This document shows, one piece after another, positions 52,307 through 60,560 of a stretch of DNA of 64,000 nt. How positions within the stretch are numbered: position 1 is the stretch's first letter; every line of letters begins with the position of its first letter. The position numbers and the translations under genes are program-made. The stretch is from Allofustis seminis DSM 15817 (GTDB lineage Bacteria > Bacillota > Bacilli > Lactobacillales > Carnobacteriaceae_A), in the NCBI RefSeq assembly GCF_000374325.1, contig NZ_KB894079.1, forward strand, positions 218,910 through 282,909, read 5' to 3'. Below the pieces are notes generated by a model. That model made no database searches and was not told the DNA's origin. It saw only the letters and a list, made by a program, of their open reading frames with translations.

Positions 52307-54050
52307 ATTCTTTTAATTGTGATTGATACATTTGATAATACTTTCCTTCATGATTTTCTATGAGTTCCTCATATGTACCACTTTCAACAATCTCACCTGC
52401 ATCAAGAACTAAGATTTGGTCTGCCTCTTGAATGGTCGATAGACGGTGAGCAATAATAAAAGTCGTACGCCCTTTTTGAAGAACTTTCATCGCATGTTGA
52501 ATTACATTTTCAGTTTCAGTGTCAACAGAGCTTGTGGCCTCATCTAAAACTAAAATTTTAGGATTTAAGGCTAATGCTCGCGCAAAACTGATCAATTGAC
52601 GTTCGCCTGCACTAAAACTCTGACCTCTATCTGAAACTTTTGCATGAATACCTTCTGCAAATTTATTCAGCAATTCTTCTCCCCCAACTTCTTTCAATGC
52701 TTGTTCCGCTTTTTCAGGAGTTACCCGATCATTTCCCATTGCGATATTTGAAGCAATGGTGCCAGAAAAAAGATAAGGATCTTGTAAGACAATTCCCATT
52801 TGAGAACGCAATGATTGTCTAGAAAAATGCGTAATTGGCTGACCATCAACGCAAATAGTTCCTTCTTGAGGATCATAAAATCTAAAGAGTAAATTCATAA
52901 TGGTACTCTTGCCAGAGCCTGTATAGCCAACTAAACCAATAACTTCCCCAGGCAAAACATTCATATTAATATCTTTTAAAACTTTTTGTTCATTTGTATA
53001 ACCAAATGATACATTACAAAAATCTACTTCGCCTTTGTCAATTAAAATAGAGGCTACCTCATCCTGTTCAATCGGCATATCCAATATTTCAAATATTCTT
53101 TCGCCAGCACCTACTGCCTGTTGCACAAAGGTCATCTGGCGTATGATCATATTAATTGGTTCAAAAAGACGTGTAATATAATCAACAAATAAATATAACA
53201 TCCCGATCGAAATTCCTAATACACCATTAATATATTGGGTACTAAAGTAAATAAGTAAAAGTAAGATTGCTATTTTACGCAAGACATCTGCCAATGTCCA
53301 CTGAAATAAAGAGTCTAAAACAACATACTTATCCAACACTTTATACCATTGTTCATTAATCTGCTCAAATTCATCTATTATTAAATTCTCTTGCTCAAAA
53401 GCTTGGATAACTTGCACGCCTTGAATTGATTCATTCATTCGTGCATTAATTTCTGAATTTAATTTTCGCTCTTCGCGTATATATTTTTGCGCATATTTAG
53501 AATAAATTTTGTTCCAAATATATAGCAAAGGAATAAGAAGCAATAATACAAGTGCTAATCCTTTATGAAAAAATGCGATCGCACCATATGCCCCGATGAC
53601 ATATATTGTATTGACAACAATCATCCCTAAAGCATTTGCATAAAATTGTTCGCGAATATTTTCCGTATCATTTGTAATTCGGGCAACGATTTTTCCTGCA
53701 GGTAAATGATCAAAATATCGAATCGGCAAATGCTGAATATGCGTATACAATTGATCACGCAAAACTTTGACAACACCATTTGCAGCATTCATTCGGTTCA
53801 TAAAACTAATATAACGAAAAATAACTGTACCAATCACACAAGCGCCATAAATCAGTAATAATTTTATTAGGGCATCGATCCAGACTTGCCCTGCCTTCTC
53901 AGCAGGTATAATCACATTATCGATCACTTGCTGTGCAATAATAGGGGCGGATAAATCGGTAATAGTAGAAATAATCAAAAGGAAAATGCCAAGTGAAAAT
54001 GCCTTCCGTTCATATTTCATATAAGATAATAAACGCTTAATAGTTTTCAT
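52305..54050 (-). CDS. ABC exporter half, catalytically complete (YheH/BmrD-like)
   Basis: Half transporter of 581 aa with six-helix membrane domain and ATPase. Walker A is GYTGSGKSTIM and Walker B ILVLDEATSSVD with the catalytic Glu. The signature is FSAGERQLISFARAL, a variant of LSGGQ often seen in this half of a heterodimer. Partner of the upstream gene, overlapped by 14 bp. The heterodimer has one good and one degenerate ATPase site, the design of multidrug exporters such as BmrCD and YheHI. The cargo cannot be read from sequence. Confidence 0.93.
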   Translation of the reverse strand: MKTIKRLLSYMKYERKAFSLGIFLLIISTITDLSAPIIAQQVIDNVIIPAEKAGQVWIDALIKLLLIYGACVIGTVIFRYISFMNRMNAANGVVKVLRDQLYTHIQHLPIRYFDHLPAGKIVARITNDTENIREQFYANALGMIVVNTIYVIGAYGAIAFFHKGLALVLLLLIPLLYIWNKIYSKYAQKYIREERKLNSEINARMNESIQGVQVIQAFEQENLIIDEFEQINEQWYKVLDKYVVLDSLFQWTLADVLRKIAILLLLIYFSTQYINGVLGISIGMLYLFVDYITRLFEPINMIIRQMTFVQQAVGAGERIFEILDMPIEQDEVASILIDKGEVDFCNVSFGYTNEQKVLKDINMNVLPGEVIGLVGYTGSGKSTIMNLLFRFYDPQEGTICVDGQPITHFSRQSLRSQMGIVLQDPYLFSGTIASNIAMGNDRVTPEKAEQALKEVGGEELLNKFAEGIHAKVSDRGQSFSAGERQLISFARALALNPKILVLDEATSSVDTETENVIQHAMKVLQKGRTTFIIAHRLSTIQEADQILVLDAGEIVESGTYEELIENHEGKYYQMYQSQLKE

Positions 54051-55791
54051 CTGCTCGCCCCTCTCCTTTCAATTCTTGACGCTTGAATTGTTCATAATAC
54101 CAGCCTTTTAAGTTCATCAACTCTTGGTGCTTTCCACGTTCTACAATTTTTCCGCGATCCATCACAATAATTTCATCGGCACCTTTAACAGCAGAAAGGC
54201 GATGAGAAATGATGATATTAGTTTGATTGGATCGATATAATTTTATATTTTCAATGATAGCTTGTTCTGTTTTCGTATCTACCGCAGAAAGTGAATCATC
54301 CAAAATTAAAAGGTCGCTATTTTTAATGAGTGCACGTGCAATGGCGATTCGTTGTTTTTGACCACCTGATACTGATGCGCCCTTTTCGCCAACTAATGTA
54401 TCCAGACCATCCGATAAATGTTTCAAATCTTTTGTGAAACTTGCCAACTCCACTGCTTTTAATATATCTTCTTCGGATGCCTCTTGCTTTCCAAATCGGA
54501 TATTATCGCGCACACTTCGACTAAACAAAATATTTTCTTGGGGAACATAGCTAATGTTGTGGCGGATATCTGCATCACAATAATGGTGATAAGGTTCGCC
54601 ATCCATTAATAGTTGCCCACTGCCAGGAGCATATTGATTAATAAGTTGCTTTACTAATGTTGATTTTCCAGAACCGATTTTCCCCACAATTCCGAGCGTG
54701 CTTTTTGGCTTAATCGTTAAGTCAATGCTATCCAACTGATTTTCAGACGCTTTTGGATAATGAAATGAATAGTTTTTAAATTCAATAACTCCCATTTGGG
54801 CGGCTGGTTTTTGAGTAGTACGTGTAATATCATCCGTTGCTTTTAAAACTTCTTGATAGCGGCGCATTGAAGCGTTGCCTCGACGCATGAGAAGTACTAA
54901 TTCCGATAATGCCATCAATGGCCAGATCATCATGCTGAGGTACATTTGAAAAGAAACCATATCCCCAACTGTGATTTTGCCTTTTGCCACTAAAAAACTA
55001 CCCAAAGCCAATGCAACGATCATACTTACTCCTTCAAAAAATTTCACCACTGGACCAAATAGGGCATTTGCTTTTTCGACATCTATATTTTTTTGGTAGA
55101 GATCGGTCGTTTGTTTTTTGAAATTTTCGACAAAGAGATCTTCTTTTACATAAGCACGAATCACACGGATACCATCTACCATCTCGAGAACTTCATTATT
55201 GACTTGGGAGAAAGTCTCCTGTGATTTCTCATAACGACTATCAACAAGCCGTCCTTGAACTTCAAATAGATAAACCATCGGGCAAAGCGGAATTACTGCC
55301 GCCAATGTCAACCAAATATTTGTTGTAAATGCCATCACTAAAATAAGTGCACTAATAAAAATAGTGCCATCCATTAGCACCATCAAACCATAACTGGTAG
55401 ATGAAGCAACAGTCGAAATATCTTGAGTTCCTCGCGCAATTAAATCGCCTGTACGAAATTTTTCAAAATAAGGCGAACGCGATAATAAAAAATGCTCCAT
55501 TAACTTTTTGCGAAGATTCCACTGCAATTCATATGCTTTAGAAAAAAGGCCATAACCCCAAATATAACAAATAATATACATCAAAATAATTGCAACGGCG
55601 GTTTGCAATGAATAACTCCACAAAATATGACGATTCATTATTCCAGAAACAATTGCATCAATAAATTTTCCTAGAATGCGCGGGATAAATATGTCGGTGA
55701 ACCCCGAAAGAATTAAACATAATCCATATAACACATAATGCCACTTATACTTTTTGAAATGTGGCTTCAATTGTTTTAAAACTTCAAACAA
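54037..55791 (-). CDS. ABC exporter half with degenerate ATPase site (YheI/BmrC-like)
   Basis: Half transporter of 584 aa, first gene of the pair. Walker A is GKIGSGKSTLV, the signature VSGGQKQRIAIARAL, and Walker B LLILDDSLSAVD, where Asp replaces the catalytic Glu (degenerate site). The start is TTG 55791, 7 nt after GGAGG. Overlaps the partner by 14 bp. It repeats the architecture of the other exporter pair at the left edge of the window, yet differs in sequence. Confidence 0.93.
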   Translation of the reverse strand: MFEVLKQLKPHFKKYKWHYVLYGLCLILSGFTDIFIPRILGKFIDAIVSGIMNRHILWSYSLQTAVAIILMYIICYIWGYGLFSKAYELQWNLRKKLMEHFLLSRSPYFEKFRTGDLIARGTQDISTVASSTSYGLMVLMDGTIFISALILVMAFTTNIWLTLAAVIPLCPMVYLFEVQGRLVDSRYEKSQETFSQVNNEVLEMVDGIRVIRAYVKEDLFVENFKKQTTDLYQKNIDVEKANALFGPVVKFFEGVSMIVALALGSFLVAKGKITVGDMVSFQMYLSMMIWPLMALSELVLLMRRGNASMRRYQEVLKATDDITRTTQKPAAQMGVIEFKNYSFHYPKASENQLDSIDLTIKPKSTLGIVGKIGSGKSTLVKQLINQYAPGSGQLLMDGEPYHHYCDADIRHNISYVPQENILFSRSVRDNIRFGKQEASEEDILKAVELASFTKDLKHLSDGLDTLVGEKGASVSGGQKQRIAIARALIKNSDLLILDDSLSAVDTKTEQAIIENIKLYRSNQTNIIISHRLSAVKGADEIIVMDRGKIVERGKHQELMNLKGWYYEQFKRQELKGEGRADENY

Positions 55792-55816
55792 GAAAATTCC
55801 TCCAATCTTTTAGGTA

Positions 55817-55858
55817 TAAAAAAAGCTTACTTCTGAAAAACTTCAAAAGTAAGCTTTT
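55817..55858 (-). terminator. Terminator of the PTS IIB-IIA operon
   Basis: AAAAGCTTACT / AGTAAGCTTTT stem followed by a T-run, just after the IIA gene. Confidence 0.88.
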
Positions 55859-55880
55859 GGAATTAAACGAATTCAGTTCG

Positions 55881-56201
55881 CTATTCGGCTAATTTCTTGT
55901 GAAGGTCGATAACTTCTACTGCAAGGTCTTTGAAAGTAATTGCATTCATTAAATGATCTTGACCATGAACAAGAAGTAAAGATAACTCTACTGGATCTCC
56001 ACTAGCTTCTCGTGTAAGCAAATCAGTTTGTGAGTGGTGTGCACGACTTAGCGCTTCATCTGCTTCTTTCAGCTTTTCATCTGCTTCATCAAATTGTCCA
56101 TTTTTTGCTGCACGAATTGCTTCCATTGCACTACTTTTTGCGTCGCCACCATGCATAATAAGTCCCATAATAGTTTCTAATAATTCTTCTTGTCCTGCCA
56201 T
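55881..56201 (-). CDS. PTS lactose/cellobiose-family IIA component
   Basis: Phosphocarrier of 106 aa, all-helical trimer type. The phosphorylated His is in the block LLLVHGQDHLMNAITF; MGLIMHGGDAKSSAMEAI and the DEADEKLKEADEAL helix are also typical. It passes phosphate from HPr to IIB. Start at 56201, 6 nt after AAAGGATG. It follows IIB by 44 bp. No IIC permease gene is adjacent, so the sugar (cellobiose/chitobiose-like beta-glucoside is the family norm) is unknown and the permease must be encoded elsewhere. Confidence 0.92.
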   Translation of the reverse strand: MAGQEELLETIMGLIMHGGDAKSSAMEAIRAAKNGQFDEADEKLKEADEALSRAHHSQTDLLTREASGDPVELSLLLVHGQDHLMNAITFKDLAVEVIDLHKKLAE

Positions 56202-56245
56202 ATGTCTCATCCTTTCTTGCCTAATGCACCCTTTGAAACGTTTTA

Positions 56246-56569
56246 TTATTTACTTTCGATTAATTCAACGGCATGATTTAAAACTTTTTCGCCATTCATC
56301 ATACCATAATCTTGCATATTAATGACTTCTACACCGATTCCTGTACCTGCCAATTTTTCTTCAAATTGATCTTTCATAAAGCGTACTTGAGGCCCAAGCA
56401 TCACAACGTCTGGATGTTTGCTTTGAATTGTTGCATCTGCTTCACTTGCTGACACTGCAAAGATTTCAGCATCCAAACCTTTTTCAGCTGCTGCTTTCTC
56501 CATTTTAGTAACAAGTAGCGATGTACTCATTCCTGCTGAACATACTAACATAATTGTTTTTTCCGCCAT
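56246..56569 (-). CDS. PTS lactose/cellobiose-family IIB component
   Basis: Phosphocarrier of 107 aa with the active-site Cys10 in IMLVCSAGMSTSLL, and HPDVVMLGPQVRFM as in cellobiose IIB. It receives phosphate from IIA and passes it to sugar bound in an unlinked IIC. GGAGGAG precedes the ATG at 56569. A promoter at 56628-56656 overlaps the terminator of the preceding DUF503 gene. Confidence 0.93.
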   Translation of the reverse strand: MAEKTIMLVCSAGMSTSLLVTKMEKAAAEKGLDAEIFAVSASEADATIQSKHPDVVMLGPQVRFMKDQFEEKLAGTGIGVEVINMQDYGMMNGEKVLNHAVELIESK

Positions 56570-56627
56570 GTTTTTCTCCTCCACATCATTTATATGCTTG
56601 TAGCGTAAATGTTTAAGTTACTTTGTC

Positions 56628-56656
56628 ATTATACAAAAAAGGACTTAAAAAGTCCA
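56628..56656 (-). promoter_or_regulatory. PTS IIB-IIA promoter
   Basis: TGGACT (56651-56656), 17 bp, TATAAT (56628-56633). The -35 is in the stem of the upstream terminator. No clear cre site was found. Confidence 0.6.
56635..56655 (-). terminator. Terminator of the DUF503 gene
   Basis: Short GGACTT / AAGTCC stem with a three-base loop and six Ts; weak but correctly placed. Confidence 0.65.
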
Positions 56657-56681
56657 CTAGGAGGAATAAGATGTACATTTT

Positions 56682-56963
56682 TCAATAACGCATCCAATGA
56701 ATTGTCATAATCTCACAATCAAATCGGCGATCAATTAAATCAATCACTTTTTGGAGTATTTTTTCCACATACTTGCCATCTCCACTCACCGCAGCAAATC
56801 CTAAAATGGCCTGGTTCAGCAACTCTTGATCGGAAACTTCAGCACCTGCCACATAAAATTTATGGTGAACTTGGTCGAGAATACTCTGAACAATTCTGCG
56901 CTTGTCTTTTAATGATTGTGATTCATAAAGATATAAAGTCACTTCAATTCCTGTTAAATACAT
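56682..56963 (-). CDS. DUF503 family protein (YlxP-like)
   Basis: Small protein of 94 aa with a ferredoxin-like alpha/beta pattern: the diagnostic LKDKRRIVQSILDQVHHKF near residue 18 and the second-half VSDQELLNQAILGFAAVSGD. B. subtilis YlxP, in the nusA-infB cluster, is related; here the gene stands alone. Role unclear, possibly linked to ribosome function. Start at 56963 after GAAGGAG. Confidence 0.9.
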   Translation of the reverse strand: MYLTGIEVTLYLYESQSLKDKRRIVQSILDQVHHKFYVAGAEVSDQELLNQAILGFAAVSGDGKYVEKILQKVIDLIDRRFDCEIMTIHWMRY

Positions 56964-57059
56964 AATTTCTCCTTCATTCATTCAATGAATTGGCTTGGAT
57001 TGATCACTCATTTTTATGATAAAATTAATACAAATAAAGTAGATAGGAGGACTCTACAT

Positions 57060-57869
57060 ATGCATTCAATGATTGACTACCAACAGTTTGCACAGGAATG
57101 GAATAAAGAGCTTGCTCATTATGAAGAAAAAATTCTTCCTTTTGGCACAATCACTTATTCCACACCAAATGATTCAATAGAGATTTTGAAAAAAACATTA
57201 CAACTTGTGCAACGTGTCACACAAAATATCGCAGATTTTTTAGAGGGAAATGATTCAAAGCGTGGGAAAATTGCACAAAGCATTCGGCAAGAAAATAAAT
57301 ATTATATTAAAGCGATCCACACGCATCTTTTAAAAATTATCGTTGGAAATCCTATGGAACAAATTTCATTATTGGAATCAACCAATCCTATGGAGCTGCT
57401 CATTGACTTGTTGCAATTTTTGCACCGATCAGAAAATGGAAAAGACGTTCTTTATTCTTACAATTTGCGCATTTTTAATTCTATTAAACGATTGCTTAGC
57501 CATTTAATTCACCATTATCAAACAATTGAATTCGCGGCAGATTTAGATTATCAAAAAATCTCATTTACACAAGAACAGCTCCAACATGAAAGAAATAAAT
57601 TACGCTTCCAAGTCAAAGATTATGAAGAATTAGAAACGATTTTCCGTGGCAAAATTATCGCCGTCCATCATCAGAAAAAAGCACTTGAAATTATGACTGA
57701 TGCAGGATTAAAAATATTATATATTGTGCCGCCCGCTTTCAAAACATTGCCCATCACCACTCAAAAAGAAGTTCGTGTTCGTGCACAAAGAATTTTTTAT
57801 CGTTTATCCAACAATGAAGAAGTAACGGTCTACACAGTGCTTGCACTCCACGATTTAAAATATTTATAA
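57060..57869 (+). CDS. Uncharacterised protein
   Basis: Not recognised. 269 aa, basic, soluble, no signal peptide or membrane helix. The N-terminal two thirds look helical (EILKKTLQLVQRVTQNIADFL; ENKYYIKAIHTHLLKIIVG; FNSIKRLLSHLIHHYQTIEF). The C-terminal 80 residues look beta-rich (RGKIIAVHHQKKALEIMTD; GLKILYIVPPAF; NNEEVTVYTVLALHDL), like a small barrel. AGGAGG lies 9 nt before the ATG at 57060; the frame extends further upstream without support. Divergent from the DUF503 gene, ends at a terminator and has no operon partner. Confidence 0.82.
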   Translation: MHSMIDYQQFAQEWNKELAHYEEKILPFGTITYSTPNDSIEILKKTLQLVQRVTQNIADFLEGNDSKRGKIAQSIRQENKYYIKAIHTHLLKIIVGNPMEQISLLESTNPMELLIDLLQFLHRSENGKDVLYSYNLRIFNSIKRLLSHLIHHYQTIEFAADLDYQKISFTQEQLQHERNKLRFQVKDYEELETIFRGKIIAVHHQKKALEIMTDAGLKILYIVPPAFKTLPITTQKEVRVRAQRIFYRLSNNEEVTVYTVLALHDLKYL

Positions 57870-57872
57870 AAT

Positions 57873-57902
57873 GAAACGGAAGTTCATATGAACTTCCGTT
57901 TC
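57873..57902. terminator. Bidirectional terminator
   Basis: GAAACGGAAGTTCAT / ATGAACTTCCGTTTC perfect self-complementary stem between converging genes. Confidence 0.85.
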
Positions 57903-57910
57903 TTATCTGA

Positions 57911-59314
57911 TTAAGGACGTACTAATTCATAAATAGCTTCTAAATAAATGGCCATTGAACGCATTAAATCATCCAGTGCCATAAATTCATTCGCTTGGTG
58001 CATTGTATCAATGCTATCTGGGAATAATGCACCATATGCTACGCCGCGGTCCATCAAACGTCCATATGTTCCACCACCAATAACTTGCTCATGTGCTTCC
58101 AGTCCTGTTTGACGATGATAAACATCGAGCAACGTTTTGACGAGTGGATCTTCCGGTGAAACATAATGTGGTAATTTCCCACCTGCTGCTTTTTCAACAG
58201 TTACATCATAAGAAGCGAGTTGTTGCGTAATTTTTTGGGTAATTTCTTCATCAGTACCTTTTGGATAACGCATATTAATCGTAATCGTACCACCTTTTCC
58301 CTCTTCAAAGCGGAAAACTCCCGCATTGGCAGAAAGTTCACCCATTACATCATCAACCATTGCAACTCCTAGTTTTTCACCTTTTGGATCATCATGAAGA
58401 ACTTGTGCCGTTACATCTACAAAAGTTTTTGCATCTTGGGATAATCCCAAAGTTTGAAGGAATTTTCCAAGGTAGGTTGCACCATTTATTCCAACTTCTG
58501 GAGTGGAACCATGTGCTGCTTTTCCAACAACATGGAGTATTAATTGTGTGCCATTTTGTTCATAACTGCCTGTAATAGGCTCTGAGGTTAAAAATTCTTC
58601 AAATGATGCAATCACTGCATCCAAGTCTTTAACTTCCAAAGTGGCTTCTGCATCTTGTGGCACCATATTTGAGCGTAAGCCAGATTCAAAACGTATTAAT
58701 TTTATATCGCCTGACTGATTGCCACCAAAATGTAATTGGACCGTTACATTTCCTTTCTCACCATTAATAATTGGGAAGACGGCATCAGGTGAAAATCCAA
58801 AGTCGGGCATTTTTTCAACACTAAAATAGTGATCCATACATTGCCAACCGCTCTCTTCATCCGTTCCAATAATTAAACGGATTTTTTTGGCAACAGGCAG
58901 TTTTAAATCTTTTATAATTTTCAGTGCATAATAAGCGGCAAGAGAGGGACCTTTATCATCACTGGAGCCACGTGCATAAATGCGTCCTTCTTTTAAAACT
59001 GGCTCAAAAGGATCAGTATCCCAACCTGTACCAACAGGCACTACGTCAACGTGACCCAAGATACCCATCAACTCATTACCTTCGCCCATTTCAATATGGC
59101 CTGCCCAATTGTCAAAATTTTGAACAGTAAATCCATCACGTTTTCCAAATTCTAAAAATTTATGTAAAGCTTTAGCTGGACCAGGTCCCACTGGAAACTC
59201 TGCGGTCGCTTGATCATCTTCACGCACACTTGGAACACGAAGCAGTTCAAATAAGTCATTGAGGAAATCTTCCTGATAGTCTGCAACTATTTTTTTGTAA
59301 TCTAATGCTGTCAT
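57911..59314 (-). CDS. pepV: Dipeptidase PepV
   Basis: M20-family dizinc dipeptidase of 467 aa, cytoplasmic, with broad Xaa-Xaa specificity in lactic acid bacteria. Metal motifs: GILGHVDVVPVG (His), RGSSDDKGPSLA (bridging Asp), GTDEESGWQCMDHYF (Glu pair), SPDAVFPIINGEKG, and the late VIGGGTYGR. The lid domain lies about residues 190-390. AAGGAGAGA precedes the ATG. A promoter with extended -10 lies about 35 bp upstream. Confidence 0.96.
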   Translation of the reverse strand: MTALDYKKIVADYQEDFLNDLFELLRVPSVREDDQATAEFPVGPGPAKALHKFLEFGKRDGFTVQNFDNWAGHIEMGEGNELMGILGHVDVVPVGTGWDTDPFEPVLKEGRIYARGSSDDKGPSLAAYYALKIIKDLKLPVAKKIRLIIGTDEESGWQCMDHYFSVEKMPDFGFSPDAVFPIINGEKGNVTVQLHFGGNQSGDIKLIRFESGLRSNMVPQDAEATLEVKDLDAVIASFEEFLTSEPITGSYEQNGTQLILHVVGKAAHGSTPEVGINGATYLGKFLQTLGLSQDAKTFVDVTAQVLHDDPKGEKLGVAMVDDVMGELSANAGVFRFEEGKGGTITINMRYPKGTDEEITQKITQQLASYDVTVEKAAGGKLPHYVSPEDPLVKTLLDVYHRQTGLEAHEQVIGGGTYGRLMDRGVAYGALFPDSIDTMHQANEFMALDDLMRSMAIYLEAIYELVRP

Positions 59315-59345
59315 CTTATCTCTCCTTTTCTTTTAATGTGAGTTA

Positions 59346-59374
59346 AGAATACCATTTTTTTGATTCAGTGAAAA
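59346..59374 (-). promoter_or_regulatory. pepV promoter
   Basis: TTTTCA (59369-59374), 17 bp, TATTCT (59346-59351) with extended TG. Confidence 0.6.
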
Positions 59375-59441
59375 GTAAACCACATGCAATGGATTTTTAT
59401 TGAAATTTGGTCTATGATGATAAAGATGAGGACGTGATCAT

Positions 59442-60296
59442 ATGAAGAAAATAACGCAGCGTTGTGTTGCAAATTATATTCCTATTCGAGACCCCCATAT
59501 GTATAAAGGAAGCTTTAAGAAGATTTTATGTATTGGTGGAAATTTTCAAATGGGTGGCGCTATTCTACTTGCAAGTGCAGGTGCACTGCAAGCAGGTGCT
59601 GGATTAGTAACCGTTGCTTCAGTTGTCGAAAATCGTACACCCTTATATATACATACACCAGAATGCATGTTTGTTGATATTGCAAATAAATCCGCATTAA
59701 AACAAGCACTTCAACAAAATGAAGTCATTCTTCTAGGCCCTGGACTTGGACGTAACCAACAGGCCAGAGATTTATATCAATGGGTCTTAAATCAGATCAC
59801 TACCCAACAACTAATTATTGATGCAGATGGGCTTTATTGGTTAAGTGAGCTACAAAATAATTTCTCAACATGCGAAAAGATGCCCATTCTCACCCCTCAC
59901 CTAGGTGAATGGGAGCGATTGTCTCATATGGCACCTCCAGCTACAGATATCAATAAAAATAAATGCATGCAACAAAAATTAAATGCATATGTTGTATTAA
60001 AAAAACATCGCACACAGTTATATACTCCCCAAAATATATGGGAAAATACAGCAGGAAATCCATCCATGGCAACTGGTGGTATGGGCGATATTTTAGCAGG
60101 CATTATTGCTGGATTTGTTAGCCAATTTGATGATGTTGAAAAAGCATTGGTGAGTGCTATCTACATCCATAGTTATACTGCCGATGTATTAGCCCATACA
60201 CATTATGTCACTTTGCCCACGCAAATTATTTCAAATCTTCCACAGATAATAGCAAAACTAACTCAATTAAAGGAGGACATAGATGAAAAAATATAA
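59442..60296 (+). CDS. nnrD: ADP-dependent (S)-NAD(P)H-hydrate dehydratase
   Basis: Metabolite-repair enzyme of the ribokinase fold, 284 aa, YjeF C-terminal domain family, which regenerates NAD(P)H from its hydrated form. Landmarks: KILCIGGNFQMGGAILLASAG, GLVTVAS, LLGPGLGRN, IIDADGLYWL, and the anion-hole NPSMATGGMGDILAGIIAG with catalytic Asp. The epimerase (NnrE, YjeF N-domain) is not fused here. Ends 14 bp inside the next small gene. Confidence 0.94.
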   Translation: MKKITQRCVANYIPIRDPHMYKGSFKKILCIGGNFQMGGAILLASAGALQAGAGLVTVASVVENRTPLYIHTPECMFVDIANKSALKQALQQNEVILLGPGLGRNQQARDLYQWVLNQITTQQLIIDADGLYWLSELQNNFSTCEKMPILTPHLGEWERLSHMAPPATDINKNKCMQQKLNAYVVLKKHRTQLYTPQNIWENTAGNPSMATGGMGDILAGIIAGFVSQFDDVEKALVSAIYIHSYTADVLAHTHYVTLPTQIISNLPQIIAKLTQLKEDIDEKI

Positions 60297-60522
60297 CGCT
60301 TGGCTTCCGCTATGTTCTGCCACTGCCGGAGCAATTTTTATGTTTCTTTCTAAGAAGATATTTTTTACAGGGCTTGTTATTTATTTTGGCCTGTCATTAA
60401 TTATGCAAATAAGTTCAACACAAAATATGGAAGCCTATCAACAATCCATTGAAACCTCCAAAAAAATATTTATCTCCGCAATGTGTTATCTATTCAGTGG
60501 CATCTTTTCATTTTTAATTTAA
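60283..60522 (+). CDS. Small membrane protein
   Basis: 79 aa with two or three hydrophobic segments (LCSATAGAIFMFLSK; FFTGLVIYFGLSLIMQIS; IFISAMCYLFSGIFSFLI). No family recognised. AAAGGAGG lies 6 nt before the ATG, a strong site, and its start overlaps nnrD by 14 bp, so it is cotranscribed. Ends at a good terminator. The short length means function is open. Confidence 0.8.
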   Translation: MKKYNAWLPLCSATAGAIFMFLSKKIFFTGLVIYFGLSLIMQISSTQNMEAYQQSIETSKKIFISAMCYLFSGIFSFLI

Positions 60523-60523
60523 A

Positions 60524-60560
60524 AAAAGGTCAAGAAGCATATAGCTTCTTGACCTTTTTT
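60524..60560. terminator. Bidirectional terminator
   Basis: AAAAAAGGTCAAGAAGC / GCTTCTTGACCTTTTTT stem with a 5-6-base loop and T-runs on both strands. Confidence 0.92.
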
